The position numbers and the translations under genes are program-made. A stretch of DNA of 64,000 nt from assembly GCA_965220245.1 (NCBI GenBank), contig CBDCPI010000013.1, positions 186,001-250,000 of the forward strand. The letters are read 5' to 3'. This document shows positions 33,563-41,638 of the stretch, in pieces. The notes beneath the pieces were generated by a model, which saw only the letters and a program-made list of their open reading frames with translations, was not told the origin of the DNA and searched no databases. The stretch's first letter is position 1. Every line of letters starts with the position of its first letter. The DNA comes from CBDCPI01 sp965220245. Lineage in GTDB: Bacteria; Chloroflexota; Dehalococcoidia; Lucifugimonadales; UBA3495.

Positions 33563-34330
33563 ATGTCCGAGAAGTCTCACTGGACAAGAAAGCAATTACT
33601 AATAGCGTTCGCGTTATATTGCCGCCTGTCGTTCGGGAAGTTGCACTTCAGAAATCCTGAGATTGTTCGGTTTGCGGAAGCCATCGGACGGACACCGTCA
33701 GCGCTGGCAATGAAGCTGACCAATATCGCTAGTCTCGATCCCGCAATTACATCCACTGGCCGTAAGGGTTTGAAAGGAGCATCCAGCAACGACCGCGCGA
33801 TGTGGAATGAAATGCAAAGTAATTGGGAACGCTTTGCAGTCGAGTCCCAACGTGCGATGACAGAGGTCGAGGTGATTACAGAACTATCTGCCAGTGCCGT
33901 CCAGGACGAGAACGGCAGTCACGCAGGAGAAGACCGCGCTGTGCAAACCACGGGACGCATTGGCCAAAGCTTCTTTCGAGAGGCAGTTTTGAGCGCGTAC
34001 AACGAACGGTGTTGTATCACTGGGTTATCGGTGCCTGCTTTACTAGTGGCAAGTCATATCATCCCGTGGCGGCATGACAAACTAAACAGGGTGAACCCTA
34101 GAAACGGCCTGTCACTGTCCATGTTGCACGACAAGGCATTCGACGCCGGGTTGATAACAATCAACGATGATATGACTGTACTGGTATCCCGGAAACACAC
34201 TGTAAGAAACGACGAGTTCTTTTCAACATCCATAGAACTTTACGACGGGAGAACGATTTACCACCCGAAAAAATTCGGACCTGACCGAGAATTCCTCGCC
34301 TATCACAGGGAGCATATTTTTCAAGGATAA
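33563..34330 (+). CDS. HNH endonuclease (putative restriction enzyme)
   Basis: A 255-residue protein. The N-terminal part (HWTRKQLLIAFALYCRLSFG, then RFAEAIGRTPSALAMKLTNI) is a helical DNA-binding-like module commonly found ahead of HNH domains in predicted restriction enzymes. The C-terminal HNH domain has YNERCCITG, LLVASHIIPWRHDK, VNPRNGLSLSMLHDKAFDAG and LITIND. A His-Asn-His triad is visible in this segment. It likely nicks or cuts DNA. The stop codon is directly followed, in frame, by the EcoRII nuclease remnant. The gene itself looks intact. Confidence 0.85.
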   Translation: MSEKSHWTRKQLLIAFALYCRLSFGKLHFRNPEIVRFAEAIGRTPSALAMKLTNIASLDPAITSTGRKGLKGASSNDRAMWNEMQSNWERFAVESQRAMTEVEVITELSASAVQDENGSHAGEDRAVQTTGRIGQSFFREAVLSAYNERCCITGLSVPALLVASHIIPWRHDKLNRVNPRNGLSLSMLHDKAFDAGLITINDDMTVLVSRKHTVRNDEFFSTSIELYDGRTIYHPKKFGPDREFLAYHREHIFQG

Positions 34331-34825
34331 TCGGAGCATGGCTATCACGAGCAATCTGATGATTTCGATAGCAAGATACAAACCATATTTCAACGGCGTA
34401 AGTCTCGTTCTGGCTGCTCGCTTGAATTGCACATCCGGGAAATCTTCCTCGAAGAGGATTTGGTTGAGGGCCAAGACTTTGCTTGGCACCCGGAGTCGGA
34501 ACCCGATATACAACCGGACTTCCTCTTTCCCAATGCTGAAGCCTATAAGAACCTTGACTTCCCGAACAGTCAATTGCGTATGCTGGCAGTGAAGACGACT
34601 GCCAAAGATCGGTGGCGGCAAATCTTGAACGAAGCCGATCGCATAGAGACCAAGCACTTGTTGACCCTACAGGAAGGTGTTTCCGAGAATCAATTCAGGG
34701 AAATGTCGGATGCTGGGGTTAAGTTGGTGGTTCCAGGTCCATTGCACGATAAGTATCCTCAATCGGTGCGACCTTACCTTCAAGGGTTGGAAAGCTTTCT
34801 GGCTGATGTACGGTTACTCAAATGA
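34331..34825 (+). pseudogene. EcoRII-type restriction endonuclease, C-terminal catalytic remnant
   Basis: Directly after the HNH stop and in the same frame the sequence reads EHGYHEQSDDFDSKIQTIFQ, RRKSRSGCSLELHIREIFLE, then IQPDFLFPNAEAYKN, QLRMLAVKTTAKDRWRQILN and KHLLTLQEGVSENQFREMSD. This is the EcoRII C-terminal nuclease with catalytic PD...(V)K residues. The N-terminal effector domain and the first part of the nuclease are absent, and the only start is a TTG at 34427. R.EcoRII cuts CCWGG, matching the truncated Dcm-like methylase upstream, so both halves of an EcoRII-type system are decayed. Confidence 0.82.
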
Positions 34826-34912
34826 AAGGAAGTTGACCTATGCCTCCACCAGAGCGATACAATACCGGCTACAACGTTGGCGTAGGAGGCGCGGTCGGTG
34901 GATGATGGGTAG

Positions 34913-34996
34913 TTTCTGCTGTTGCGCGTGGCCCACGCCTACGAGCAAGCAACGGCTTGGCACACCAGAGTCCCGCCGGTGGCCCAAGAAACTTAA
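34913..34996 (+). pseudogene. C-terminal scrap of an amidase-signature enzyme
   Basis: The 27 or so codons FLLLRVAHAYEQATAWHTRV-PPVAQET end in a TAA and match the extreme C-terminus of amidase-family (GatA-like) enzymes. A stop lies just upstream and nothing else of the gene remains. It marks the right edge of the restriction island and suggests that island insertion or deletion destroyed an amidase gene of the original chromosome. Confidence 0.55.
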
Positions 34997-35033
34997 TAGC
35001 CGTATCCAAGTCCTAATAGTTGAGAATTGAGGG

Positions 35034-35945
35034 GTGAAGCCGGTGCCAATTGTGGGTGATGGCGACCATCGTTACGAGTTAGAAGAAAACTGGGGCAAGC
35101 TGCCGAATGGCATGACTCCGGGTGTGGTGACCGGTGTGGTTGTGGACTCCCGGGACCGGGTCTACGTTTGCCAACAGCAACAAGACCCTCCGGTGATGGT
35201 GTTTGACCGGGAAGGAAACTACCTGAATTCCTGGGGAACGGGTTACATCAAAGAGCCTCATACCATGTTCTTGGACCAGGATGACGTGATCTACTTGGCG
35301 GACCGGGGGGACCACGTGGCGTTGAAGTTGACCACAGACGGGGAGAAGTTGCTGGAATTGGGAAACCGGGGGCAGCCTTCAGATACCGGCTGCTTCGAAG
35401 ATGAGGGTGAAGTCCTCCGGGCAGCCGGTCCCTTCAACCGGCCCACCCGTTTGTCGCCTTCGCCATCCGGGGACCTGTACGTATCCGACGGTTACCGCAA
35501 CAGCCGGGTACACCGGTTTTCCAGCGACGGCGCCCTTATCGCGTCCTGGGGTCAGCCGGGTACCTCGGCGCCCGGCGAATTCTTTTCTCCGCACTGCTTG
35601 TGGGTAGACCCCAGCGGTTTGGTCTACGTTTGCGACCGGAAGAACAACCGCATCCAGATATTCTCTCCGGAGGGAGAGTACCTATCCCAATGGTCCGACG
35701 TAAAGCTGCCCACCGACCTCCACATCAGCGGGGACGGCGTCTACTATCTAGCCGAGCGCGAGGCCGATGACCCATCAGCCCACTTCATCTCTATCCGAGA
35801 CCAGGACGGCAATGCCCTAGTCTTGTGGAAGACGCCGCGGAGCCACCAGATTTGGCCCGATGGCCACGGCGACATCTACCTAGTGAGTGGAACTCGGGAA
35901 GTCCCCAGCAACAGCGTTGGCGCAAAGTACGTCAAAGTACCCTAA
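35034..35945 (+). CDS. NHL-repeat six-bladed beta-propeller protein
   Basis: A 303-residue protein with repeated NHL blades: GVVVDSRDRVYVCQQQQDPP, PHTMFLDQDDVIYLADRGDH, LSPSPSGDLYVSDGYRNSRV, CLWVDPSGLVYVCDRKNNRI and similar. This propeller subtype resembles the lyase domain of peptidylglycine alpha-amidating enzyme, but no metal-binding set can be confirmed. No signal peptide is visible. It is a close paralogue of the protein at 54265-55143 (both open with a YxxExxW(G/A)KLP motif and share SDTGCxx...RAAGPFN). The start is GTG with GAGGGG overlapping. Function unknown. Confidence 0.82.
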   Translation: MKPVPIVGDGDHRYELEENWGKLPNGMTPGVVTGVVVDSRDRVYVCQQQQDPPVMVFDREGNYLNSWGTGYIKEPHTMFLDQDDVIYLADRGDHVALKLTTDGEKLLELGNRGQPSDTGCFEDEGEVLRAAGPFNRPTRLSPSPSGDLYVSDGYRNSRVHRFSSDGALIASWGQPGTSAPGEFFSPHCLWVDPSGLVYVCDRKNNRIQIFSPEGEYLSQWSDVKLPTDLHISGDGVYYLAEREADDPSAHFISIRDQDGNALVLWKTPRSHQIWPDGHGDIYLVSGTREVPSNSVGAKYVKVP

Positions 35946-36001
35946 CCTATTCGCTTACCGTAGCCTTATGCTCCTTTATGAGCGGGGCCGGATACTGACG
36001 A

Positions 36002-37027
36002 TTACTTGGCGGCGAGACGGGCGCCAATCTCGTCCTTGCTTAGCGCGTCCTTGCGGGCGTTTATGTCAATGCCGTACAAGCGGGCGGCGTTCTCGCCCAG
36101 AATCTTTCGCTTGATCTCCGGCGTCAGGTCCGCTTTATATTCCTCTTTAATGTCGTCGGGCATCCGGTACGCCATAAACTTCTCGATGATCCACCCCGGG
36201 CTCCAGATGCCGTAATCGCTGCCGAAAACAATGCGGTCTTCGCCCAACCAGAACAGCAGGTTAGCCATTATCTCGCCGAAATACCGGGGGCGGGCGTGGA
36301 CAAAGGCCGAGGCGACCGAAATCCCCGCGTACACATTGGGTTCCTGAGTCGCTATCCAGCAGAAGTCATCCAGCCGGGGCAGACCCACGTGCTCGACAAT
36401 GAAGTTCAGGTTCGGGAAGTCGGTGGCGGCGTAATCAACATCGTTTACGTCGAAAGCGTCGCGGCTCAACGGGTAGATGGTCGGTCCTTTATGCACGTGG
36501 ACGTTCTTGATGCCCAGTTTCTCGGTAAGCTCAAAGTACTTGTAGGCCCAAGGGTCGTTGAGCTTCCAGCCCCGTGAGCCTTCCCGCCATTCGGCAGTGT
36601 ACAGCTTCACCCCTTGGACCGGGTATTCCTCCACGGTTTTCTGGAACTTTTCCAGCCCGGCTTCCTCTTCCCTGGGGTCGAATGCTCCGCAGAGGATGAA
36701 CCGCTCCGGGTATTTCTGCTTCAACACGTTATTTTGCAGGTGGGTGTTGAAGCCCTCCTTGAAAAATTCGTAGAGGTAGGTGGAGTTCAAGATTCCGACA
36801 TCCACGTACCCGTCCAGAAACAGGTCCTGCACCACCGCGTCTTCGCCGTACCGGCAGTACTTCTCGAAGGACCATACGTACTCCTCGGGACTCAGGCCGC
36901 AGTGGTAATCGTAGAAGCACTTGATCCAAGCTTCCCCATAGCTGTTCTTCCAGTTATCGGGGCTGGCATTCCAGTTGTGCATGTGGCCGTCGATGACGAA
37001 GATTTCTTGGCCGTTATCTCTGAACAT
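36002..37027 (-). CDS. Amidohydrolase-2 family metal-dependent hydrolase
   Basis: A 341-residue TIM-barrel protein of the amidohydrolase-related family: FVIDGHMHNWN (HxH, H15/H17), QGVKLYTAEWREG, a metal His in NVHVHKGPTIYPL, NFIVEHVGLPRLDDF and FGSDYGIWSPGWII with the conserved Asp. Members act as decarboxylases or hydrolases on aromatic or small organic acids. The 5' end overlaps the 3' end of the DUF59 gene by 14 bp. In alkane/propane monooxygenase clusters an amidohydrolase and a DUF59 protein occur together, but no monooxygenase is present here. Confidence 0.85.
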   Translation of the reverse strand: MFRDNGQEIFVIDGHMHNWNASPDNWKNSYGEAWIKCFYDYHCGLSPEEYVWSFEKYCRYGEDAVVQDLFLDGYVDVGILNSTYLYEFFKEGFNTHLQNNVLKQKYPERFILCGAFDPREEEAGLEKFQKTVEEYPVQGVKLYTAEWREGSRGWKLNDPWAYKYFELTEKLGIKNVHVHKGPTIYPLSRDAFDVNDVDYAATDFPNLNFIVEHVGLPRLDDFCWIATQEPNVYAGISVASAFVHARPRYFGEIMANLLFWLGEDRIVFGSDYGIWSPGWIIEKFMAYRMPDDIKEEYKADLTPEIKRKILGENAARLYGIDINARKDALSKDEIGARLAAK

Positions 37028-37829
37028 CTTTCTCCTTTTTCAGCCGGGGTAGGAATCCTTGGGAGTTTACCTGACCGGTGCGGCGCGATTGGAGCAAGGC
37101 CGAGCACAGGGCGCCGTTGGCCTCTGAAGCCAAGCGGGTGGTGCGCGACCGGACTAGATAGTCTTCCATGCGGTGAGCGGGCACCGCTTGGCCCCGTAGA
37201 TCGCACACCAAGACGCCGTCCGGGGAGCAATCGAGGCCCAGTTCGGCCCGGCGCTCCAGATACTTCCGGGCCACCCTTGCCGGGCCGATGCAGGTTTCCG
37301 GCCCGTTGGGTGCACGCACCCAGCAAAATTCGCCTTCCAAGCGAAGGTCGTCAATGCGAAGCCCCGCGACTTCATCATCGCGTAGTCCGGCCACTTTTAA
37401 GTGTCTTAATAAACTTTCCTGGCGGTTGATATACCCTTTGCGTAGAAACAGGTCTCGGAGTTGGTCGAGTTTTTCCCAAGCCTCGTCAGGGAAAGCCGCA
37501 GCGAATGATTCACCCGAGTTTACCCCGGACTCGATGGCCGCAGAAGCGAAGTGGTCCGGCAACCGGACGGTTACTCGGTCCACCCCATCAACCGTCAGCA
37601 GGTTGCGCCGGGCGTCGGAGGCCATCAAGTAGGAAAAGTTGGCCGCGCACCAGTAGGTTGGCAAGCTAAGCGTCACCGTCAGGTGGCTACCTTGCGCGGT
37701 GACGGCATCGACGAAGCCAAGGGCCAGAATGGACTCGTCCAACTCCGGGTCCAGCACGGCGTCCAATTGGGCCAAGACCTCTTCGCGGTCGAGGGATGAA
37801 GGCAGCGAAATCGTTGGCTCTTTACTCAT
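37014..37829 (-). CDS. MIP18/DUF59-domain protein with unknown C-terminal domain
   Basis: A 271-residue protein. Residues 14-105 form a DUF59 (Fe-S assembly, SufT/PaaD-like) domain: EEVLAQLDAVLDPELDESIL, ALGFVDAVTA and SLPTYWCAANFSYLM with the conserved Cys61. Residues 106-271 are helical and charged (FLRKGYINRQESLLRHLKVA, DDLRLEGEFCWVRAPNGPET) and not recognised. The overlap with the amidohydrolase downstream implies coupled translation. By family it may help insert iron or Fe-S into a partner enzyme, which is inference. Confidence 0.75.
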   Translation of the reverse strand: MSKEPTISLPSSLDREEVLAQLDAVLDPELDESILALGFVDAVTAQGSHLTVTLSLPTYWCAANFSYLMASDARRNLLTVDGVDRVTVRLPDHFASAAIESGVNSGESFAAAFPDEAWEKLDQLRDLFLRKGYINRQESLLRHLKVAGLRDDEVAGLRIDDLRLEGEFCWVRAPNGPETCIGPARVARKYLERRAELGLDCSPDGVLVCDLRGQAVPAHRMEDYLVRSRTTRLASEANGALCSALLQSRRTGQVNSQGFLPRLKKEKDVQR

Positions 37830-37996
37830 CGGGATTGCTTACCAGCTCGAAGGGTGCGGTAGGAAAGCTGGGAATCTATGGTCATAATACTGTTCCCCGT
37901 GGGCGTGTCAAGCTATTTTGTGACCGGGCATTAGCGATGAGCTTGTCGGTGTCAAGCCCGGTGCTTGGACCGAAGCCTCCTATCGAAGCCAACTCT

Positions 37997-38430
37997 TACT
38001 AATGCGTGAACAATTACCTAAACCGGTCCTCGTCTCCTGAACTTGTCGAAGGGCCGGCCCCCGTATCCAGTACGGGGCAGGCCTTGAGCCGGAATCCAGA
38101 AATTCTGCGGACAAAGAACCCTTCGACAAGCCCTTCGACCGTGCTCAGGAGAGCCTCAGGACAGGCGTAGCTGGCGGAGAACGTCCTGGATTCCGGCCTT
38201 CGCCGGAATTGCGGATACCCCGTTGCGGCGGGCCACGTAAGAGGAACGAGAATCACGGCCAATCCCCAACCGTCACTCCCGCGAAAGCGGGAGTGCAAGG
38301 TCTTACCCGCCAGTGGCGGTCCTTGTGCTTGGAATTTCTGGATTCCCGCCTGCGCGGGAATGACGGGTTGGGTATTCTCATGGTAATAACAGGGGAGGGG
38401 ACAGTTTAGAAACTTGTTCACGTATCAGTA
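37997..38430. repeat. MITE-1 family, copy D, enlarged by nested repeats
   Basis: The left end TACTAATGCGTGAACAATTA at 37997 and right end TTGTTCACGTATCAGTA at 38414-38430 make a 434-bp element. The left end continues CCTAAACC and the right end is preceded by GTTTAGAAAC, as in other copies. Beyond the usual hairpin arms, it contains a CTTGTCGAAGGGC ... CCCTTCGACAAG palindrome pair and a duplicated CCGGAATCCAG block, so other repeats probably inserted into it. Its right end lies just upstream of the second GMC gene. Confidence 0.75.
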
Positions 38431-38499
38431 ATATGGAGTGGTATACTGCTGGCCGCGTACACCGTGTTGGCAACGAACGCGGAAGGAGAGATAACGAAG

Positions 38500-40047
38500 T
38501 TGGATTACGATGTGATTGTGGTCGGAGGCGGCTCGGCCGGCTGCGCGCTGGCCACCCGTCTCTCGGAAGACCCGGCCCTGTCGGTGCTGTTGTTGGAGGC
38601 CGGCCCCGACTTTCCCGAATTCCAGCAACTGCCCGACATGGTGAAATACGGCTGGGGGTTAATCAACCTGGAGGCCAGAGCCGCGGGGTCGCCCTACAAC
38701 TGGTCCTTTGTCGGGACGGCCACTCCCCAGCAGGCCAGGCCGATGCCCGTGCCGCGGGGCAAGGTTATGGGCGGCTCCAGCGCCATCAACGGACAGACCT
38801 TCATCCGCGGCGCGCCGGAGGACTTTGATACTTGGGCCGAATGGGGAAACGACGAGTGGTCCTACCTCAAGGTGCTGCCCTATTTCCGGAAGATGGAGAC
38901 CGACGAAGATTTTCGGGACGATTTCCATGGCACCCAGGGGCCGATACCGGTACGGCGGCACCGCCGGGAAAACTGGCCGCCGGTCCAAGAAGCCTTTTAT
39001 CAAGCCTGTGCCGCCGCCGGTTACCCGGAGCATCCGGACGTCCACAACCCAGATTCCACCGGTCTCAGCCTGCGGGCCGAGAATAACGTGGATGGAGTGC
39101 GGATGAGCATGGCCCTAAGCTACCTGGACTTGGCTCGTCATCGCCTCAACCTGACCATCAAACCCGGCGTCACCTGCACCTCCATCGTTTTTTCGGGAAA
39201 CCGGGCGGTTGGGGTGGATGTGGAGAGCGGCGGACAGGGCTTTCGGGTCATGGGCACGGAAATCGTGCTTTGCTCGGGAGCCGTAAAATCTCCCCAACTG
39301 CTGATGCTATCCGGTGTGGGCCCGGCCTCCCAGTTGAGTGGCTTGGGCATTCCGGTGTTAAGGGACCTCCCCGGCGTGGGGCAGAACATGCGGGACCACC
39401 CTAACGTGTCGGTCCGGTTCCTACCCAAGGAAGGTCTTCCCCCCGACTCTCTGGGTCATAGAGCGGTCCGGCTTCGATATACCGCAGCAGGGTCGGACAC
39501 CCCCAACGATATGATTCTATCGCCCTCGTCGTTGAACACGGTAATCCCGGAAGGCCAAGACAATACCCACGCGATCAATTGCGGTCTCTACCTGGCTTTG
39601 GGAGCCGGCGAGCTAACCCTAGCGTCTAGTGACCCTCATGAAGACCCGGTCATGGACTACAAGTACTTGCAGCATCCCCGTGACTTGGAGCGGCTCCGGG
39701 AGTCGGTACGCTTGTGTGTACGGCTCCTGGACGACTCCGCATTTGATGGCTGCATGGAACGTCGGGTGTCTCCCTCGGACGAGGACTTAGCGACCGACGA
39801 AGCCCTGGATGCTTGGCTGCGCCGCAACGTCAGCACTTCCTACCACGTATCGGGCACCTGTAAAATGGGACCGGCCTCAGACCCCATGGCGGTGGTGGAC
39901 CAATATTGCCGAGTACATGGGTTGGAGGGGCTAAGGGTGGCTGACGCCTCGGTAATGCCCGACGTGGTGCGGGCCAACACCAACGCTACCACGATCATGA
40001 TTGCCGAACGCACCGCCGACTTTATCCGAGCTGAATTCAAAAAGTAA
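38500..40047 (+). CDS. GMC-family FAD oxidoreductase
   Basis: 515 residues from a TTG at 38500, with AAGGAGAG nine bases upstream; an ATG at 38464 would add 12 residues not seen in the paralogue. The FAD motif is VIVVGGGSAGCALATRLSED, signature 1 PRGKVMGGSSAINGQTFIRG, signature 2 IVLCSGAVKSPQLLMLSGVG. The catalytic region is SYHVSGTCKMGPASDPMAVV and the FAD loop VRANTNATTIMIAERTADFI. It is closely related to the GMC enzyme at 28513-30048. A cupin gene follows after 16 bp in the same direction and is probably co-transcribed. Substrate unknown; an alcohol or polyol is expected. Confidence 0.9.
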   Translation: MDYDVIVVGGGSAGCALATRLSEDPALSVLLLEAGPDFPEFQQLPDMVKYGWGLINLEARAAGSPYNWSFVGTATPQQARPMPVPRGKVMGGSSAINGQTFIRGAPEDFDTWAEWGNDEWSYLKVLPYFRKMETDEDFRDDFHGTQGPIPVRRHRRENWPPVQEAFYQACAAAGYPEHPDVHNPDSTGLSLRAENNVDGVRMSMALSYLDLARHRLNLTIKPGVTCTSIVFSGNRAVGVDVESGGQGFRVMGTEIVLCSGAVKSPQLLMLSGVGPASQLSGLGIPVLRDLPGVGQNMRDHPNVSVRFLPKEGLPPDSLGHRAVRLRYTAAGSDTPNDMILSPSSLNTVIPEGQDNTHAINCGLYLALGAGELTLASSDPHEDPVMDYKYLQHPRDLERLRESVRLCVRLLDDSAFDGCMERRVSPSDEDLATDEALDAWLRRNVSTSYHVSGTCKMGPASDPMAVVDQYCRVHGLEGLRVADASVMPDVVRANTNATTIMIAERTADFIRAEFKK

Positions 40048-40063
40048 CCGCAGGAGGCACAAA

Positions 40064-40459
40064 ATGAGCACTTCCATCGGAGGCAAGCAAGTGAAGGTAG
40101 TAAGCGGGGCCCAGTCCGCCGAAACTACGGCGCAGACCAGAGGCATGGAGCGGCGGCCTGGCATTGACGCCAATACGGCTGGCGCCAGCAAGATTTGGCT
40201 GGGCCACGTGACCTGCGTGCCCAACACCATGGGCCCGCCGCATCATCATGGCGAAGCCGAGACAGCGGCTTACGTGGTGAAGGGCCGGGTGAGAGTCTAC
40301 TTTGGCGAGGACTTTAAAGAGTCGGTGGAAGCCGGGCCCGGTGAGTTCATTTTTGTCCCCGCCCACATGCCCCATATCGAGGGGAATCCCTATGACGAAC
40401 CCGCTGAGGCCATCCTCTCTCGCGGCCCCGATAACATAGTGGTGAATCTGGGGGAGTAA
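40064..40459 (+). CDS. Cupin-domain protein
   Basis: 131 residues from ATG 40064 with AGGAGG eight bases upstream. Cupin motif 1 is MGPPHHHGEAETAAYVVKGR (two or three His plus Glu), and motif 2 is VEAGPGEFIFVPAHMPHIEG with the last metal His. Small single-domain cupins bind Fe, Mn or Zn and act as isomerases, dioxygenases or sensors. Its position right after the GMC oxidoreductase suggests action on the oxidation product of that enzyme, which is inference. Confidence 0.87.
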   Translation: MSTSIGGKQVKVVSGAQSAETTAQTRGMERRPGIDANTAGASKIWLGHVTCVPNTMGPPHHHGEAETAAYVVKGRVRVYFGEDFKESVEAGPGEFIFVPAHMPHIEGNPYDEPAEAILSRGPDNIVVNLGE

Positions 40460-40465
40460 CGATAA

Positions 40466-40502
40466 GGCCCTCCTTATCACTGGTCAAAGATAGGGAGGGT
40501 CC
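40466..40502. terminator. Hairpin between convergent cupin and NHL genes
   Basis: GGCCCTCCTTATC at 40466-40478 pairs with GATAGGGAGGGTCC at 40489-40502 (one bulge, one mismatch). It lies in the short gap between two convergent genes and could act as a bidirectional transcription stop, although a long T-run is missing. Confidence 0.4.
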
Positions 40503-40547
40503 ATCCTTCGTTAGCGACGGCGAAACCTTCGCATCTGGGGGCTTGGG

Positions 40548-41561
40548 TTACTTTTCCAGTTTGATAAACCGGCCGCCGATCAACCATTCCTCAACGTAGA
40601 TGTTGCCGTCGCTGTCCACGGCCATGCCGTGGGGGCTATTGAACTTGCCGGGTTCCAATAGTTGCGTAGGGATGAGTTCCCCGGCTTCATTCATGTTGTT
40701 GGGCCAACCGGCAACCGAGCAAACACCCTCGTTGTCGCCTAGGTAACAGAGCAGATTGTCCTCCCGGTCTAGGAGCGCCAAGCGCGCTCTAAGCTCGGCC
40801 ACCACCAGTAAATCTCCGTGAGTTACGAAACCGCTGGGACTGGAAAGGAAGTCTGAGCCGAAGGCCCGCCTAAAACTCCCATCCAGACCATATACTTGGA
40901 CCCGATGGTTGCTCCGGTCGGCCACGTAAAGCTCCGGTTCGGGGCCGCGGCGGTCGATAAAGATACCGTGAGGGCAATCGAACCGGCCCGCGCTGCCTTC
41001 CTCTCCGTTGATACTGCTCAGGTATTGGCCGTTCTTGTCGAACCGGTGAATGTAGCTTTCGCCATAGCCGTCGGTCACCCAAACGTCTCCATTGCCCCCG
41101 AAGCGTTCCTCGTTGACCGCGATGAAGGTAGGCGAGTAGTTGCCCTCCCGGTAAATGTCAAGATCGGGCTTAGGCAGCGTAGTTTCTATTTGCCCATCCA
41201 GAGTGGTCTTAAGTACTTGCCCGGAATAGGGGCCGGAACCGGGCGGATAACCGTAAGCTAGCTGCGCTTGGCGCTTCCTGCCGTTGTCCGCAATCCAAAG
41301 GTATTCGTTACCGTCTTCTTCGACCAAGGTAATTCCGTGGGCGTCGGCAACGGGCAGATCCCAGGTCCTGATAACGGCGCCGTCCCGGTTGAGAATAAGG
41401 ACGGTGGAGTCACCCGGATGAAAGGTGACGATATCGCCGGACTTGGTGACGACAATGCCGTGATGGGCCCAACCGGAGCGGGCTGCCTCGGTTTGAGGGA
41501 TTTTGGCCCACCGGTCAACCCACTCATAAGTGTTGGGGCCCTCGCCGATTCGCATAGTCAC
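40548..41561 (-). CDS. NHL-repeat beta-propeller protein
   Basis: A 337-residue propeller with blades such as HHGIVVTKSGDIVTFHPGDS, AHGITLVEEDGNEYLWIADN, CPHGIFIDRRGPEPELYVAD and SPHGMAVDSDGNIYVEEWL. His residues precede several blades (HHG, AHG, PHG), which could line the central channel and bind metal as in peptidylamidoglycolate lyase. No signal peptide is seen. It lies between the GMC/cupin pair and the formaldehyde-dehydrogenase-like gene. Confidence 0.8.
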   Translation of the reverse strand: MTMRIGEGPNTYEWVDRWAKIPQTEAARSGWAHHGIVVTKSGDIVTFHPGDSTVLILNRDGAVIRTWDLPVADAHGITLVEEDGNEYLWIADNGRKRQAQLAYGYPPGSGPYSGQVLKTTLDGQIETTLPKPDLDIYREGNYSPTFIAVNEERFGGNGDVWVTDGYGESYIHRFDKNGQYLSSINGEEGSAGRFDCPHGIFIDRRGPEPELYVADRSNHRVQVYGLDGSFRRAFGSDFLSSPSGFVTHGDLLVVAELRARLALLDREDNLLCYLGDNEGVCSVAGWPNNMNEAGELIPTQLLEPGKFNSPHGMAVDSDGNIYVEEWLIGGRFIKLEK

Positions 41562-41638
41562 ACCTCCGAGTAAATCCCTGCCGGTGGGGCCGACTCACCC
41601 GGGCGGGACGGATAACAGACTGGCGGACCAATCGAGAT

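Noticed and set aside
36614..37429. 271-codon plus-strand frame across amidohydrolase and DUF59 genes
   Set aside because: Antisense to two well-supported genes and without family motifs.
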